From the NCBI GenBank assembly GCA_022661535.1, contig JAKULF010000003.1:868001-932000 (forward strand): DNA of 64,000 nt, read 5' to 3'. The notes beneath the pieces were generated by a model. It was given only the letters and a program-made list of their open reading frames with translations. It was not told the origin of the DNA and made no database searches. Made by a program: the position numbers and the translations under genes. This stretch comes from Eutypa lata (Eukaryota > Ascomycota > Sordariomycetes > Xylariales > Diatrypaceae). The first letter of the stretch is position 1. Each line of letters begins with the position of its first letter. Below, piece by piece: positions 46,029 to 57,818 of the stretch.

Positions 46029-46571
46029 TTATAGGGTATCACGACGACTACGACGTTCAGCGCTTCGAGTTCGTTTCCGATCATCGTGTCGGTCACCATG
46101 CCTGTCGTCGTGGCGGTCATCATACCACTTCGGCCGGCTGCTGCGCACATCACGAGAATAACTGCGGCTGTCTCGCGTGTCTCTAGAGGTGGCTCGGTCC
46201 CCGCCTCGTCGGCCTTCCCTCCGGCGGTCCCTGCTTTCGTCCTCGCTACCCGAGGAGTGGTCTGAAGGGCTATCGCTGCCGTGACGAGACCCCTCCCTCC
46301 TGCGTCGTCCTCCCTGGTTTCTTCTTCCACCCTCGGGCTTCTTTTGCATCTCCTCTAGTTCCTTCTTGTGCTTGCGCTCTTCGTGGTCTTTGACTTGCTT
46401 CTCCACGTTCCAGAATAGGGTGATGCCGAGCAGGGTTAGGAGGATGGGCTCCTTGAACCCGTAGCCATGCTCCTTTTCGAGGTCCTTGCGAAGCTTCCGC
46501 TCCTCCTGGTTTGCCTTTGAAGGCATCGAATTGCGCGGGTTCGGCGCAGAGAACTTAACACCTTTGGGCAT
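46029..46571 (-). CDS. Hypothetical protein: one membrane span and a charged RS/RD-rich tail
   Basis: Not recognised. A single exon of 180 residues from the ATG at 46571 (an upstream TTG in frame is not a start). The N-terminus (MPKGVKFSAPNPRNSMPSK) is basic, then a charged helix KLRKDLEKEHGYGF leads into one hydrophobic segment, EPILLTLLGITLFWNVEK. After that comes KHKKELEEMQKKPEGG and a long tail with dense Arg, Ser, Asp, Gly and His repeats (DDRHDDRHGDRHDDRKR). The tail resembles RS-type low-complexity regions, but a single membrane anchor argues against a splicing factor. The even codon phase across the whole frame and lack of stops favour a real gene. A longer open frame on the same strand in another phase (45719-46330) is its shadow. 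Confidence 0.6.
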   Translation of the reverse strand: MPKGVKFSAPNPRNSMPSKANQEERKLRKDLEKEHGYGFKEPILLTLLGITLFWNVEKQVKDHEERKHKKELEEMQKKPEGGRRNQGGRRRREGSRHGSDSPSDHSSGSEDESRDRRREGRRGGDRATSRDTRDSRSYSRDVRSSRPKWYDDRHDDRHGDRHDDRKRTRSAERRSRRDTL

Positions 46572-49287
46572 TTTGGTCAATATGTGTTGCTGGTGACTTG
46601 ACTGTTTATGTCGTCCTTGATAATATAATTCAACCCAAGTTTGTTCTTAGGTATATCTTTGATGTATGTATAAGGTATGATATCTGTGGCAAATATTGCA
46701 TTCAGGAGATATTTGGTATGATGGATCTGATATTGGGGAAGTATGGTATGGGACATATGTAGGGTGGGTGTGTTTCTGTGGGTATCACCTCTAATATATT
46801 AAATACGTCCTCTGCTCCTCCTCCTGAAACGAAGATAAGTGTTTATATCCGGGGTCCCAACACTTTGGGACCAGCTGTCCCATCATAATTGGTCTGTTGC
46901 ATTATATGAGTTAGTTTTAGTTCCCGTGAAGGTCTAGGAATTCATCATCGAATTAGCGCAACCGATCTGATAGGAACGATATGAGGGAATCCAGGGGGGG
47001 TTTAGCGGCGTTTGGCCAAGACAATGATGTCATGACCTAGGTGTGCCGGTATTTGTTGCTACATACGTAGTTAGTGCTGACCGCTGCAATGGCGTCAAAT
47101 TCCATTTTATCTCCCCTTGTCTCCCTCATGTTCCGCCTCAGCCAAATATCCGTACAGCTGCTGTACCACATTGCCTGTTTCCAAAAAGGGATGTACAGAG
47201 TTTGAGAATCCCTGTCCGTACCGCCATCCCGTGGAATTCGTAAAGCTTAGGTGGTCATCATCGTCATCATCGTCAGGGGCGCCATTTCCATTTTCGTACT
47301 TAGCCAAGCGGGTGCTTCCGGTCTTGGCAAGCCCTGGATACATACTCCGGCCCTTGCTGACTACATACGTAAATACAAGCTGCTCCATTGCCCGAAACTG
47401 AATCAACCTGGATCGATCTGATCTGCTCAAGACTTGAGGGCATAAGACTTGATAAGAACACGCGTCATCTGTAACACGATATGTCAACTGCGGAATCAAG
47501 GGCGAAATAATGATCAACAAAGGAATACGGCGCAGGAGTTCCAACCACCAACAGAAGTAATCAGGGAGGTGTTCTATGTTTGGGTCTTCCTTCTGCCTTC
47601 CAAACTTCACCACCCGTAGGATTGTCATTGCCATTCCAACAGATGTTTGTTATGCGGCGGAGATGATTCCGGATCATCGAGCCACGATGCATACTGCTGT
47701 CATCCGTCAAAAGCTCCGCGTACCTAGGCCTAGGTAAGCAGGTAAGCATTCTAGGTAGCAAACTCCAAGCGTCCCCGGCCGCTTTGTTCCGTGTGTTGCG
47801 TGTCATCGAATGGTAGGGCGGGTCTGAGCGTTTTCATCAAACGCTCCAAAGCCTACTGCGAGTTGATCGTTCATTCATCTCGACATTCCTTTTTTCTTTA
47901 TCATAATAAGAACAGCAGAGAAATGATTCCTTTGGGCGGGTCACGCTCGAAATATGTATTACTCCGTACTAAACCCCCCATCCTCAATTTTGCGTTGCAA
48001 GGAGCTGCATATCATATATCGTCATCGCTGAGAAGGATACCCAATAGATAGATATTGATTGTTCCAGAGATAAGCAATTCTACTAGACTTATCTTGTTTT
48101 TAGTTAGTTTTATGTTACACATGCTTATTGCTCTCGTCAAATCCTATCTATCAGAAATGTGCCGGAGATGAGCTGTTTTATTTCATATTCTTATACCAAA
48201 TGACATCACCCCTTTTCACCACGATGGATACCTCATAATCTACATAGGGAACATTATTCTTGTTCATAGTTATTATGCAAATATGAAATGCATATATTGG
48301 ATATTGACTATCTAGGTCAACATATAATCTTAGTGCTTATTGATTGTTAATGTTTGAGCTGTATTAGCAACCAAACAGGTTCAAATCGTTAAAAGTTGCT
48401 GATGTACACTGAGTCACACAGTGAGAGGCATTTTTATCGGAGTGTGCATTCGCAGATCTGTAGTGGGCGTTAAACAGGTTCATTGTAGTAACAAAATACC
48501 ACAAAAACTACTTTAGCACCTCCCAGTATTACCTGGCCTGCAGAGCGATTGAAGGTTGTATGTTCTGTTGTTATCTACTGACGTAGGCCTTTGTAGTAAG
48601 AAACTAGGGCCAAATATATGTCGCGATGTTCGGAAGCCATGTTTCTTAGTGTATACGAAGTAGAGCTGAAAGTAACTCTAGCATAAACAGGAGTAGTCCG
48701 ATGAAAGACATGACTAAGGCGACGTATAAACCTGAAGATGTGACCTTTCATTTCGAAGGGACTTAACCAACAAAGTGACAATATCGCTTTCAAGGTCTAC
48801 CTCTTTGTAGTGGATTCTCCAAGTTATATTATCAACTGGAATTCTAACCTTGTTAAGGGTGCCTTTGAAGACCCGGCACCTGATAATGCAGCATGGTACC
48901 TGGGCGACAGGTAGAGGCAGTACGTATACATCAACTATTGTTCCCTATTTAGGAACTCTTCAGGTTCACACAAAGCCCTTGTTCAAGTGGCTGCATACTG
49001 TGAAGGGATCTATAATAGTCTTTGAAACCCACAGCTTTGTCTTGAGGTCGGAGGCTGAGGAGTTGAAATAGAATGTACAAGAACGCAGACAAAGTATTCA
49101 AACAATATCATTATTATCCCACGAAAACACTGGTTTGTCTTTGTCTCGGAGAACAGTTTTGCGCACGCATATAAACTCCTGACTTTCCTCCACACAATCT
49201 GTCTTGACTGGGTCTCCTCCCTCCACCCCCTCTCTATCGTTCGTATTAACTCCGTTTTGGAAGAATACGAATATATATATATTCAAG
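46572..49287. other. Divergent upstream region, hypothetical genes at 46571 and 49288
   Basis: A 2.7-kb stretch, AT-rich between about 48,050 and 48,700. It holds one possible minus-strand open frame (47107-47634, listed separately) and otherwise nothing I can interpret. Confidence 0.45.
47107..47634 (-). CDS. Possible hypothetical protein, weak
   Basis: A single ATG open frame of 175 codons. It starts MAMTILRVVKFGRQKED, has a hydrophobic stretch (LLRRIPLLIIISPLIPQL) and a run of aspartates (seven in a row) near the middle. No domain is recognised and codon use does not stand out from the flanks. It could be a chance frame or an orphan gene. Confidence 0.3.
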   Translation of the reverse strand: MAMTILRVVKFGRQKEDPNIEHLPDYFCWWLELLRRIPLLIIISPLIPQLTYRVTDDACSYQVLCPQVLSRSDRSRLIQFRAMEQLVFTYVVSKGRSMYPGLAKTGSTRLAKYENGNGAPDDDDDDDHLSFTNSTGWRYGQGFSNSVHPFLETGNVVQQLYGYLAEAEHEGDKGR

Positions 49288-50103
49288 ATGCCTATCTTCG
49301 GCGGGATCCACGTTCACTTTAGCCACCGGTGCGGTTGTCAAAAACCGATCCAGGTGGAATCAAAGGTAACGTGGAAACCATCCCGTCCACATCGCGAAGA
49401 TGGCCCGTTCGGACTTCCTCTAGAGCTCCCGCAAGATCTTCAGGAAGAGCGTCCGTGTCCCCCGTCGCGCTCGGCGCTTCGGCACCTCAATGCCAATCGG
49501 GTGCCCAGAGATCAAAGACCATCAGATCTGCGACGCAGCAGATCCGTCGGGCCTAGCTTCGCCGAGCGCGTCAAGAAGCTCTGTCCCGATCGTTATCCTG
49601 GTATAGTATCACCCACTCCTAGGAAGCCCAGCCGGATAAGCTATCCTATAAAAGACGAAAATACCGAGCCTGGCTCCGTTTTTGCACGGAATCATTTTTT
49701 GAAAACCCCCGCAAAAACGGACGCCGCAAGGGAAGTATACCCCCGTTACGGCCCGGACTCTCGACCGCCTATCGCATTAGATAGGTGGGAGGCCAAGTAT
49801 AGCACCAGTCATAATCTTTCGTATCATAACCAGACACAAGAACATCCGAGGCAGAGGATAAAAGAACCCAATCCCAAGCATAGCAAAACAAGGAACGAAA
49901 GTTCCGGGCCATCCCAGACGACCCTCTTGCTGAACAAGCCTCTTCCTCAAACACCACAAGTAAAGTTAACCCAAGTAACAATAGGATGGCAGGGTCCTAC
50001 CGGCCCAGAGGATGAGCCGATATACTTCGTGCCCGTGTCAGGGTATGATCCTGACTCCTTCCGGAGTCGAGCAGGAAGTTTAGCCTCACTAAACATGGTC
50101 TAA
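49288..50103 (+). CDS. Orphan intronless hypothetical protein, Pro/Arg/Ser-rich
   Basis: Not recognised. A single exon of 271 residues from ATG 49288 (start context TTCAAGATGCC). The protein is hydrophilic and disordered-looking: RPHREDGPFGLPLELP, a repeated RS/RP pattern (LRRSRSVGPSFAERVKKL), NLSYHNQTQEHPRQRIKE and a C-terminal IYFVPVSGYDPDSFRSR block. I see no signal peptide, membrane span or catalytic motif. The frame is uninterrupted for over 800 bp in moderately AT-rich DNA, which supports it being a real gene, and the ATG at 49204 is a further in-frame but less likely start. No functional link to the neighbours. Confidence 0.55.
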   Translation: MPIFGGIHVHFSHRCGCQKPIQVESKVTWKPSRPHREDGPFGLPLELPQDLQEERPCPPSRSALRHLNANRVPRDQRPSDLRRSRSVGPSFAERVKKLCPDRYPGIVSPTPRKPSRISYPIKDENTEPGSVFARNHFLKTPAKTDAAREVYPRYGPDSRPPIALDRWEAKYSTSHNLSYHNQTQEHPRQRIKEPNPKHSKTRNESSGPSQTTLLLNKPLPQTPQVKLTQVTIGWQGPTGPEDEPIYFVPVSGYDPDSFRSRAGSLASLNMV

Positions 50104-50969
50104 CCACGAAAGAAAAGTCAACAATGGAAAGGTAAAGTGCTTCAAAACGGATAACCGGTTTATGATATAATATAAGTATAATATAATTCGTAGATTATAC
50201 TGTAATTATCGGTGGGTTAACAGCAAGCGATGGGACAACGTAAGCATTTATAATATATACAAATAGGAGAGGCTTAACCTCAGCTACAGTACTCAAATTG
50301 GTACAAAAAATGCAATGTGTTTTATAACATGCTTCGTTCTTGACTACCCATAAGTGCAAACTCTGAAGTGAGAATTAATTATGTGAGAGTCCTTCCTTGG
50401 GTAGCCCCACCCCCTTTCTCTATTTTGCAAAGATTGCCTTTTACGTGTAAGTTTATATATGGATGATATATGGATGCAGATATTGATCATCGGTCCGTCA
50501 TTACAGTTCCATGTGGGTGGTCGGAAGCACATTATAAACACGTGACTAAATACCAAATAACCAAGTCGTTTTAAATGAACAATAGAGGGCACCTGTTCTC
50601 GAAGGGGGACTGGGTAAACGATATCACGATTCCACAGACATTTCAAACAAAGAATTTTGTTTTGTTTTCATTTGGATCATGTGTCGATTGATCCCATGAA
50701 GTAAATCGTGGCCCATTATGTGGAGAGCTGAAGCTCTCCGGCGAGTTTGGGTATCGGAAAAGACAGAATATAGCGAACTATAGCGGACTCATCATTGAGG
50801 AAAAGAAAAGAAGGAAAAGAACAGTGAACTTTATATTACAGATAAGATCAACCAGCCCATATCTCCTTCATTCTGTCAAGGCCAAAAGGTACCACCCCGC
50901 CCACAGCTACATTACCATCACCATGGTCGTCGTCGTCGTCATAATCATAATCATAATCATCATCAGCAA
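50104..50969. other. Tail-to-tail region, orphan gene / CE3 esterase
   Basis: Two 3' flanks. Contains TATAATAT-type AT runs near 50165-50190 and GTC/ATAATC runs near 50925-50960 just after the CE3 stop. No gene seen. Confidence 0.55.
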
Positions 50970-51864
50970 TCAGTAGATGGCGGCCTTCCCGCTCAGGCTC
51001 TCCTGGACGACGGCCATCATGAGCGGCGCGATGACCTGGGCGATGATCTCGTCGCCCGCGTCGTTGGGGTGGACGCCGTCGCGCAGGTCCGTGCTCGGGT
51101 ACGGGAAGTTGTAGACGTCGGCCACGAAGATGGGCGACTCGGTCGAGTTGAGCCCCTCGGCCCAGGCCGGGATCGCGTCGTTGAGCGCCACGATGGGCTG
51201 GTTGTTCATGGGCAGGGGGATGACGGTATCAACCTATTTGGTTAGTTGACACGTAGTAGATATAATACATATATAAAATCTAGCCATCTTCCTTGCTGAA
51301 ATGAAGAGGGGGGGAGAAGGGAAGAGGAAGACAAGAAAAAAAAAAGAAAAAAAAAAAGAAAACCTTACGATGATCTTCATGCTGGGGTTGCTAGCGCGCG
51401 ACAGCTCGACGATGCGGGTGTAGGCGGCGAGGATGGCGTCGAGGGTGCGGCCCTGGAAGACGTCGTTGGTGCCGAGCATGAACTGGACGATGTCGGGCTG
51501 GGCGGCGGCAAGCCAGCCCTCGAGCAGGTCGTTGGCGATGTTGATGGCAAGGTAGCCCGAGTCTGATTAGTACAAAAGTAAGGTACCTGGTTAGTGTACC
51601 ATTTTTCATCATAATCTTGTAGAACGTGCTAGTTATATATAACATGACGAGAAAAGGTAGGAGACATCGATTTGTTGTATTTTATTTTAAAAAAGTACTT
51701 ACGCCCCTCGTGGCCCAGGTCCCAGTTTGGGTCCGCCGACTGGCAGTTCTGCGGGTTGTTCGTCATCGATCCCACGAGGTCGATGCTGTCCGTCATGCCT
51801 GCCGCGAAGAGCTGGTCCCACCTGTTTTGTTTTGTTTTGTCTTAGTCTCTCTCTCTCTCTCTCC

Positions 51865-51897
<33 letters not shown>

Positions 51898-52261
51898 TGT
51901 GTGTGTTTGTCTGTTGTGAAGAACTTTTACGTGCTCTATTCACAGGGAGGAATAGGTAACTAAATGCCCTAGCTCCCTCATGATAGGGGGCTTCATAGTG
52001 GGTCGGGCTCAACACCCACCGCTATGGGGGCGTATATTCCTAATCAGGAGGTCGGCATCAAACTTACACCTTGGCTCTCCAGCACGTGATCTCCGTGATG
52101 CTATCTCCCAGGGGCACTTTTCGAAAGGGAATTAGTTAGCTTCTTGGAAAATATAACACATGGATTGCAGGGGGTCCGTCCATACTGATCTTTAGCTTGT
52201 CCTGGGCCAAAGCTGAGCCAAGGAGGCATGCAGCAGGCAGAAAGGCAGCACCGGCTCTCAT
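50970..52261 (-). CDS. Secreted carbohydrate esterase family 3 (SGNH/GDSL) enzyme
   Basis: An extracellular SGNH esterase of the CE3 type, which removes acetyl groups from xylan and related polysaccharides. Five exons: 52186-52261, 52068-52116, 51703-51821, 51369-51562 and 50970-51233, giving 233 residues. A signal peptide MRAGAAFLPAACLLGSALAQ is followed by the CE3 block KIMPLGDSITEITCWRA with catalytic Ser31, then GHEGHSGYLAINI (block II), MLGTNDVF (Asn114, block III) and RDGVHPNDAG with Asp198 and His201. All triad and oxyanion residues are present and the length matches single-domain CE3 enzymes; no carbohydrate-binding module follows. Several introns split these motifs, so no single open frame shows the protein. 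Intron 2 contains long CT and GT runs. Regulation cannot be read from sequence. Confidence 0.88.
51846..51906. repeat. (CT)n followed by (GT)n in a CE3 intron
   Basis: About 35 bp of CT dinucleotides, with two CCC interruptions, pass directly into about 25 bp of GT dinucleotides. They lie within the intron 51822-52067 on the opposite strand to the gene, so in the transcript they read AC then AG. Confidence 0.9.
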
Positions 52262-53047
52262 GGTGATCGGCGTGTCGAGGTAAGGCTGGCAGAAGACTCC
52301 GGATATTGGCTTGGGGGGTCGGGCTGGTCTAGACTGTTAAGGAGCGAAGTGGCGGCAGAAAAGATTCGCAGTGCTGTATAGTATACGTATATAGAACCGC
52401 ATCGTCATCAGTCTGTCTATCCTGCTTACACAGGGGCAAAGCTTTTATACCCATGGTGTTGGTAATGGTATATACGGGACTGGTTTATCAGCAGAGCTTC
52501 CGAGAACCGAATTGATATAGTACGTTACATCCGCTAAATAAATTCTCCGCGAGTAGCATGGGGGGTTCCTCGACGCAAATCCGGGGATCTTGGCTTTGCT
52601 CCGTGCAATCCCGAACGGTTCTTCCCTTATCTGGATTTTATCCATGAAACCGGGATGGCTCTGTTCCTGCCCAGAACACGGGGGGAAGTCAGGTGGGGGA
52701 GGGGACGATTGGTCTAGACAAAGCGAGTCGTGGAATCGCAATGTATATAGCCTGAAAGGGCACTAGGCAGCCTAAAAAGGAACCAGGTCGTCGATCACGG
52801 TCTATGGCCAGATGGAAAACCATTCAATCCCGCACTTGTGTAAGTCTTGCTCTATAGGTCTTCAAGAGGAGATTCCGGGTGTGCGGAAACTTGGTTATGA
52901 CTTGCATGGACCTAGGTTATATCAGTCTGTAGTATTGTGTGGTGACATTCACAACTCGCGGGACAGTGCGGTCTGTGCTTTTATCATATCTTCTATGGTA
53001 TCATTGCTTATCTGTCTAAAGGGTATCTCAATGCTCAAATCTTAGGT
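52262..53047. other. Intergenic, CE3 upstream / NTE1 downstream
   Basis: CE3 promoter on the left and NTE1 3' flank on the right. The open frame at 52812-53045 has no support. No gene seen. Confidence 0.5.
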
Positions 53048-56000
53048 CTAGATACTTGCTCGCCTAGGTGCCATGGTTCTTCGGAGGGCTCTCTTTGCTT
53101 CGGTCTCCTCGGCTAGAGGAAGCGAGCCTTCATCTTTCATCTTAGCTAGGAAGTCTTGACCAAACTTATATCCTGTCTGGAAAATCTCGTCGAATTTTCC
53201 AAAGTCCAAAGTCCCGTATTCATCAACAGGTGGTCGCATGTAGATACATCCTGGCATCGTCTTGGCTCTTTCGAGTGCGTCCACACTGGACACATACGCC
53301 AAACGTGCCTGGATCTCTGCAAGAGTTGGAGGGTTGGGAATTGATGAAAAGGGGTTCCATCGATTGAAAAATGCCCATAACCCCGATAATGAGTCTCCAT
53401 ATGCCTGCGGTGTATCATCATCTAAAGACCCCACGTCAATTGCGAACATGAAGTCCACACCAAGAGATTTCATATGTGAGACTGTCAGATTGTCGACGTA
53501 GCCACCATCTAAAAGCATGCTGCCTTCGTCACATAGCGGTGGAAGGAGACCAGCTAGTGACATCGATGCTCGCACATATCGCCAGGCATACCCACTAGTA
53601 TGTATTTCCTTTCTGCTTTTGCTGATGTTCGTAGTGTTGCAATAGTACTCCAACCAAAAGTCCTCGATCTGGTGATCGCCAAAGGTTTTGAAAATACCAC
53701 GGTTGAACTCGTGGCCAGTGGTGTAGGATGCAGATGGATATGTGAGATCTAGTGCAAAACGCCACATACTTCCCATCCTCCCCGAGAATTTCTTGGTTAG
53801 CCCAAACATTGGCAAGAGATCGGCATGGCGTGCGTAAAGCGCTCCTATGAAAGCCCCAATCGAAGTTCCACCTACGATATCGATCGGGATACCAGCTTCC
53901 TCCATGGCTTTAATGATACCAACGTGTGCAATGCCTCTCGCACCACCACCACCTAGTACAAGACCGATGGATTTGCCACACAGACGTCGTGCAAGTCTAT
54001 GGAAATCCCCTTTATAAGTTGCGTCAGGTGAGTAATATGGTCGTTGGCGAATCTTCCTGCTGGTATATTTCTGGATTTCAGCTTGCAGAATTTGAACTCG
54101 CTCCTTCAGAGTAGGGCCCTTTCTCGAAGTCTGATGGACAGGGACCGTGTTCGTCCTAAAGGCCATCTGCATGTGATAGTGGCCACCATTGATCCAGACG
54201 CGGTTTCTCAGCCAGGATCTTGTTAGACCGGGAGATGAGTAACGGTCGGCATGGAGGAGGACAAGGGTTTTCCGCGCAGTAGACTTCATATTCAGCATGA
54301 AGTGTTCATATTCGCCAACTTCGGGGGATCCCTCGGCGAGGCCAACAAGCAGAATACAGTCGGCTTGGGTAATGCAAGTCTGTGTCCAGGGGGAATTCAC
54401 CGTCGTATCTGTTGACTTTCATTAGTCTTTGATTGAAACAAAACCTTTTCGAAATAGGGAGGATATAACGTGAGATCAGGAAAAAATTAGAGTTTTAAAG
54501 CCTTCATCGACGGCGCTCTGGTTAAGATTTTCTCATCATGGTAGGGTCTGGTTGGTGTGACTACAAAGAAGACTCACCGGCAATGTAAACAACTAGTCCG
54601 TATTTTTCTTCCAAGTCAGCAAGATATTGAGACAGCTTGAGTTTTCCCATTTTGTTAAAAGCGTGTTTGCCGAGATGGCTCAGGATAGCAGACTGGGTTA
54701 AGGAGGTCGCCCCGTTTGGCGCGCCGACTTGTGCAAGGGCGTTCATAAGTCGATTTCCAAATTCCACCACAGGAGTTCCTGACCGAATAGGAAGAACAGC
54801 AACCGTTCGCAAATTGGAGGGCGATGATGTTTTGTTGGCCGATGGGCTTGATGATGTGTCCTTGCTCGAGTTGACCGGGTTATCAACAATAAGCCTCATA
54901 CGAGCTGCTATTATTTTGGAGATCTTGATTGTGATGTTCGGGTGTTCCTGAGCAAGACTGTTGAATAGGGTGCGGGGAAACTTGACCAATTCTGTGTCGC
55001 GGATCGCATGTAACGTCCCTGAGCGAGTTGACTCGGTCAAAACCTCCAGCTCTCCCACACTATCACCCTGACCAAACTCTGCCCGAACGTTCATTCCACC
55101 GTCTTTTCTATCCTCGATCAAGCGTATCCGACCATTGAGAACGAGATAGATAGCCTCACTCTCCTCGTCTTTGCGGAACAAGACTTGTCCAGCATTGACC
55201 TGAACCCATTCAAGAGCAAAATCAATATGAAGCAACAGCTTCGGCAGCAGATGCGTTAATCGCTTGGCCATAGTTAAAAGCACTATTGGATATCTCTCCA
55301 TAATCTTTTCAATTGTTGCACGCGGAATGAATCCGACATAGACATCCGTCTTTGCGACTACATCAATGAACGATCTATATGATGAGACCGTATCAATATA
55401 GCCTGCAAGCCCACCTGGCTTCACCAACCCAACCCGGCGCCTGGCTCTGCCTTTTCGCTTGCCGTCTGGAAGTTTGGTGCCGAGATCAGGACTCCGCTGT
55501 GCAAAGTCTAAAACTGATGCTCGTGTCGATTCGTGCGAGTCTGCTTGGTGCATTGCCGACATTGATGTTCTAGTCGAAGAGCTTAAAATATTGCTTCCAG
55601 AGTCCTCGGACGGGACGCAAATGTCGAGAAATCCATCAACCACATAATATAGACCAGGACTTCGCTCTCCCTGCTCCACTAGAACAGATCCTTGAGGGAA
55701 GAAGACGATCTCTACCTCGTGTTTCATTTCGGCAGCCAATGTTTGGGGGTTAGGGTTTCGGGTCATGGAGACACCGCCGGATGTCATAGACTCAGCGTCC
55801 CAGTCTGTCGAACCTTCGAATGGAGGCATAAACCCAAACGCGTTGTTGTTAAACATGGCCTTTTGCCTCCTCTGATCATAGGAGACTAGCCTTGGTGAGC
55901 CTTCTGTTGATTCCGCACCTCTAGAAGACCCGCCGGAGTCCATACCCAACGCCTTGAAAACACATTCTAAAATGGAGACTCGAAATAGATTATCCTCGTC

Positions 56001-57818
56001 TATTGATTCACGGGGATCAAGTGATAAGCGAATGCGTTTCTGTGTTGCGAATGGGTTGAACGACCGTTGCGCTAAAGGGGTAGCGTCATCTTTACGGAGT
56101 CCCTCACCTACTTGCCATGGTTGTGACAAGGGGATATCCAATGTCCCAGACTGCCTTGACCCACCAGCACGGGCGATGTGAACGTTAGTCACCAGATCCC
56201 CCGGGCTTGTTGTGTGAATGGATATACGCTCATGTGGCGGCACGATAGTAGAGGCTACGACAGACTGTGGCCTGACCTTACTCATTGCCTGTAGTGCAGC
56301 TTCCTTGCGTAGGCCCGTACTGGATCTTCGACGACCGCTCGTGGCTGATGCGTTGTGCAGCGCAATCCCTTTGCCACTCTCATCCTCTCCGGCTCTCTCC
56401 CGCTCTTGCTTGAATTTTTCTTTTAGACGGTCTAGAGCATCGCCTCGCAATATGTTCGGCAATTGCCACGATGTGTAATTCATCATATTCTTCTCGGTGT
56501 GTAGCACTTCGTTGGTCAAACCGAGATAGTTATATGCTGTGGCGAGTGTTACACGTTGGAATCGCGAAAGGATGACATGAACAATGTGGGCGGTAGCCTT
56601 AGGGTAAATCCTGATCAACCGTCGAAAAGCACTTGCTGGTATAATGGCGATAGTTGTGTCGACGGTGGCTCTTGCAATAAGGTCAGGATGCACGGAATTC
56701 ACCGGAGGCCCATTGGCTGTAGGTCGAGGAGTTCCTCTGGATGTTGATGATGTGTCCAAAGATATCGAAGGGATTCTGGATAGGCCGGCTTTACTTGGAG
56801 AAGTTGGGCTCATGTGCTCAGTTTCTTCTACAATTGACACATGTTGCCCATCAAGTCTTTCAGAGTCCGGCGTCCTAGATCGAGGGCCTCGTGCATCATG
56901 ACCATGGGAGAAACCAGCACTGGAGGGTCGTTGCAGATCAACTGTCCCGTGTGCTGGGGTAGATTCTGCACCATCCTCAGGCGGTAGCCCTAAGCCCACG
57001 TTCTCCGTGAACAAAGACATAATGGAGAATATTGAAGACATCGGGGCTCCATTCCGAACTTCGGTTAGCAGCTGATATTTTTGCTGGCTAGGTTCAGCGT
57101 GTTCGTCTTCTCCAGCGCAAGATGAGTCACGAGAGGCATTACGCGAATCCCTTGTTTCGGGCTGCTGGTCGCGGTGGGACGACCTCGACCTCACGAATAT
57201 CTCCACAAGCCCGTCCACGACAAGGCAGAATCCCTTCTCATCCTCGAGGTTCAGAGTTTCGCCAGCAATCAGCTTTCTGGTCTGCATGCTCCGGGTCAAC
57301 TCATGAAACACAGGACGCTCTAAATACCCAAAGATCTTGATAGCGCTTAAAAATTCGTCCAAGTAGTTGGAGAGACCAGGTTTGATACCCTCCTCATTGG
57401 CATCTGGGAAGAGCACTAGCTCCGGTTCTTTGCGTTGGGGTTCTGGCGGTAGGCGGGAGTACATATTCAGGTACCGGTACCGTACAACCCAGGTGACAGC
57501 AGAGACGACGAGAGCGACCAGGAAAAGTAAGGTAGTAGCGTTCATAGTTACTGTCAAACTGGTCGAGAAGAGTGTGAACAAGAGCGTCGGTACGGATATT
57601 GTCGTAAGCTTAAGGCTCCAGTATATAATCATCGACAGCAGATGAAGCAAAAAGAGAATGAACCTCCCTATAAACCCCAACCAGGAAGACGAGCCTTGCG
57701 CATCCGCAACGCTGGCTGCCTGCGTAGCTATAGTAGCTAAGGCGGCAGCCGAACCCTCAACAGTCGAGAGACCCTCGCTGAGGGCCGTCCCTCCACTAGC
57801 TGCATGGGATGGATCCAT
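53048..57818 (-). CDS. NTE1: Lysophospholipase NTE1 (patatin-like, cNMP-binding domains)
   Basis: ER-membrane serine esterase that deacylates intracellular phosphatidylcholine to glycerophosphocholine. Two exons, 54578-57818 and 53048-54408, give 1533 residues, normal for fungal NTE1. The start is ATG 57818 ([10 protein letters not shown]); an ATG at 57881 lies further upstream in frame but its context and flanking residues (an Ile/Tyr repeat) look non-conserved. An N-terminal TM pair ([15 protein letters not shown], then [15 protein letters not shown]) is followed by cyclic-nucleotide-binding-like domains with [11 protein letters not shown] and [18 protein letters not shown] and [19 protein letters not shown]. 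The patatin domain in exon 2 has [16 protein letters not shown], the nucleophile S1263 in [12 protein letters not shown] and DGGYVDN with the catalytic Asp. The exon junction joins VVYIA to [12 protein letters not shown]. It diverges from the eIF2alpha gene. Confidence 0.95.

Noticed and set aside
45719..46330. A 203-codon minus-strand frame overlapping the gene at 46029-46571
   Set aside because: It lies in a different phase from the better-structured 180-residue frame and passes through the AAT microsatellite (poly-Ile).
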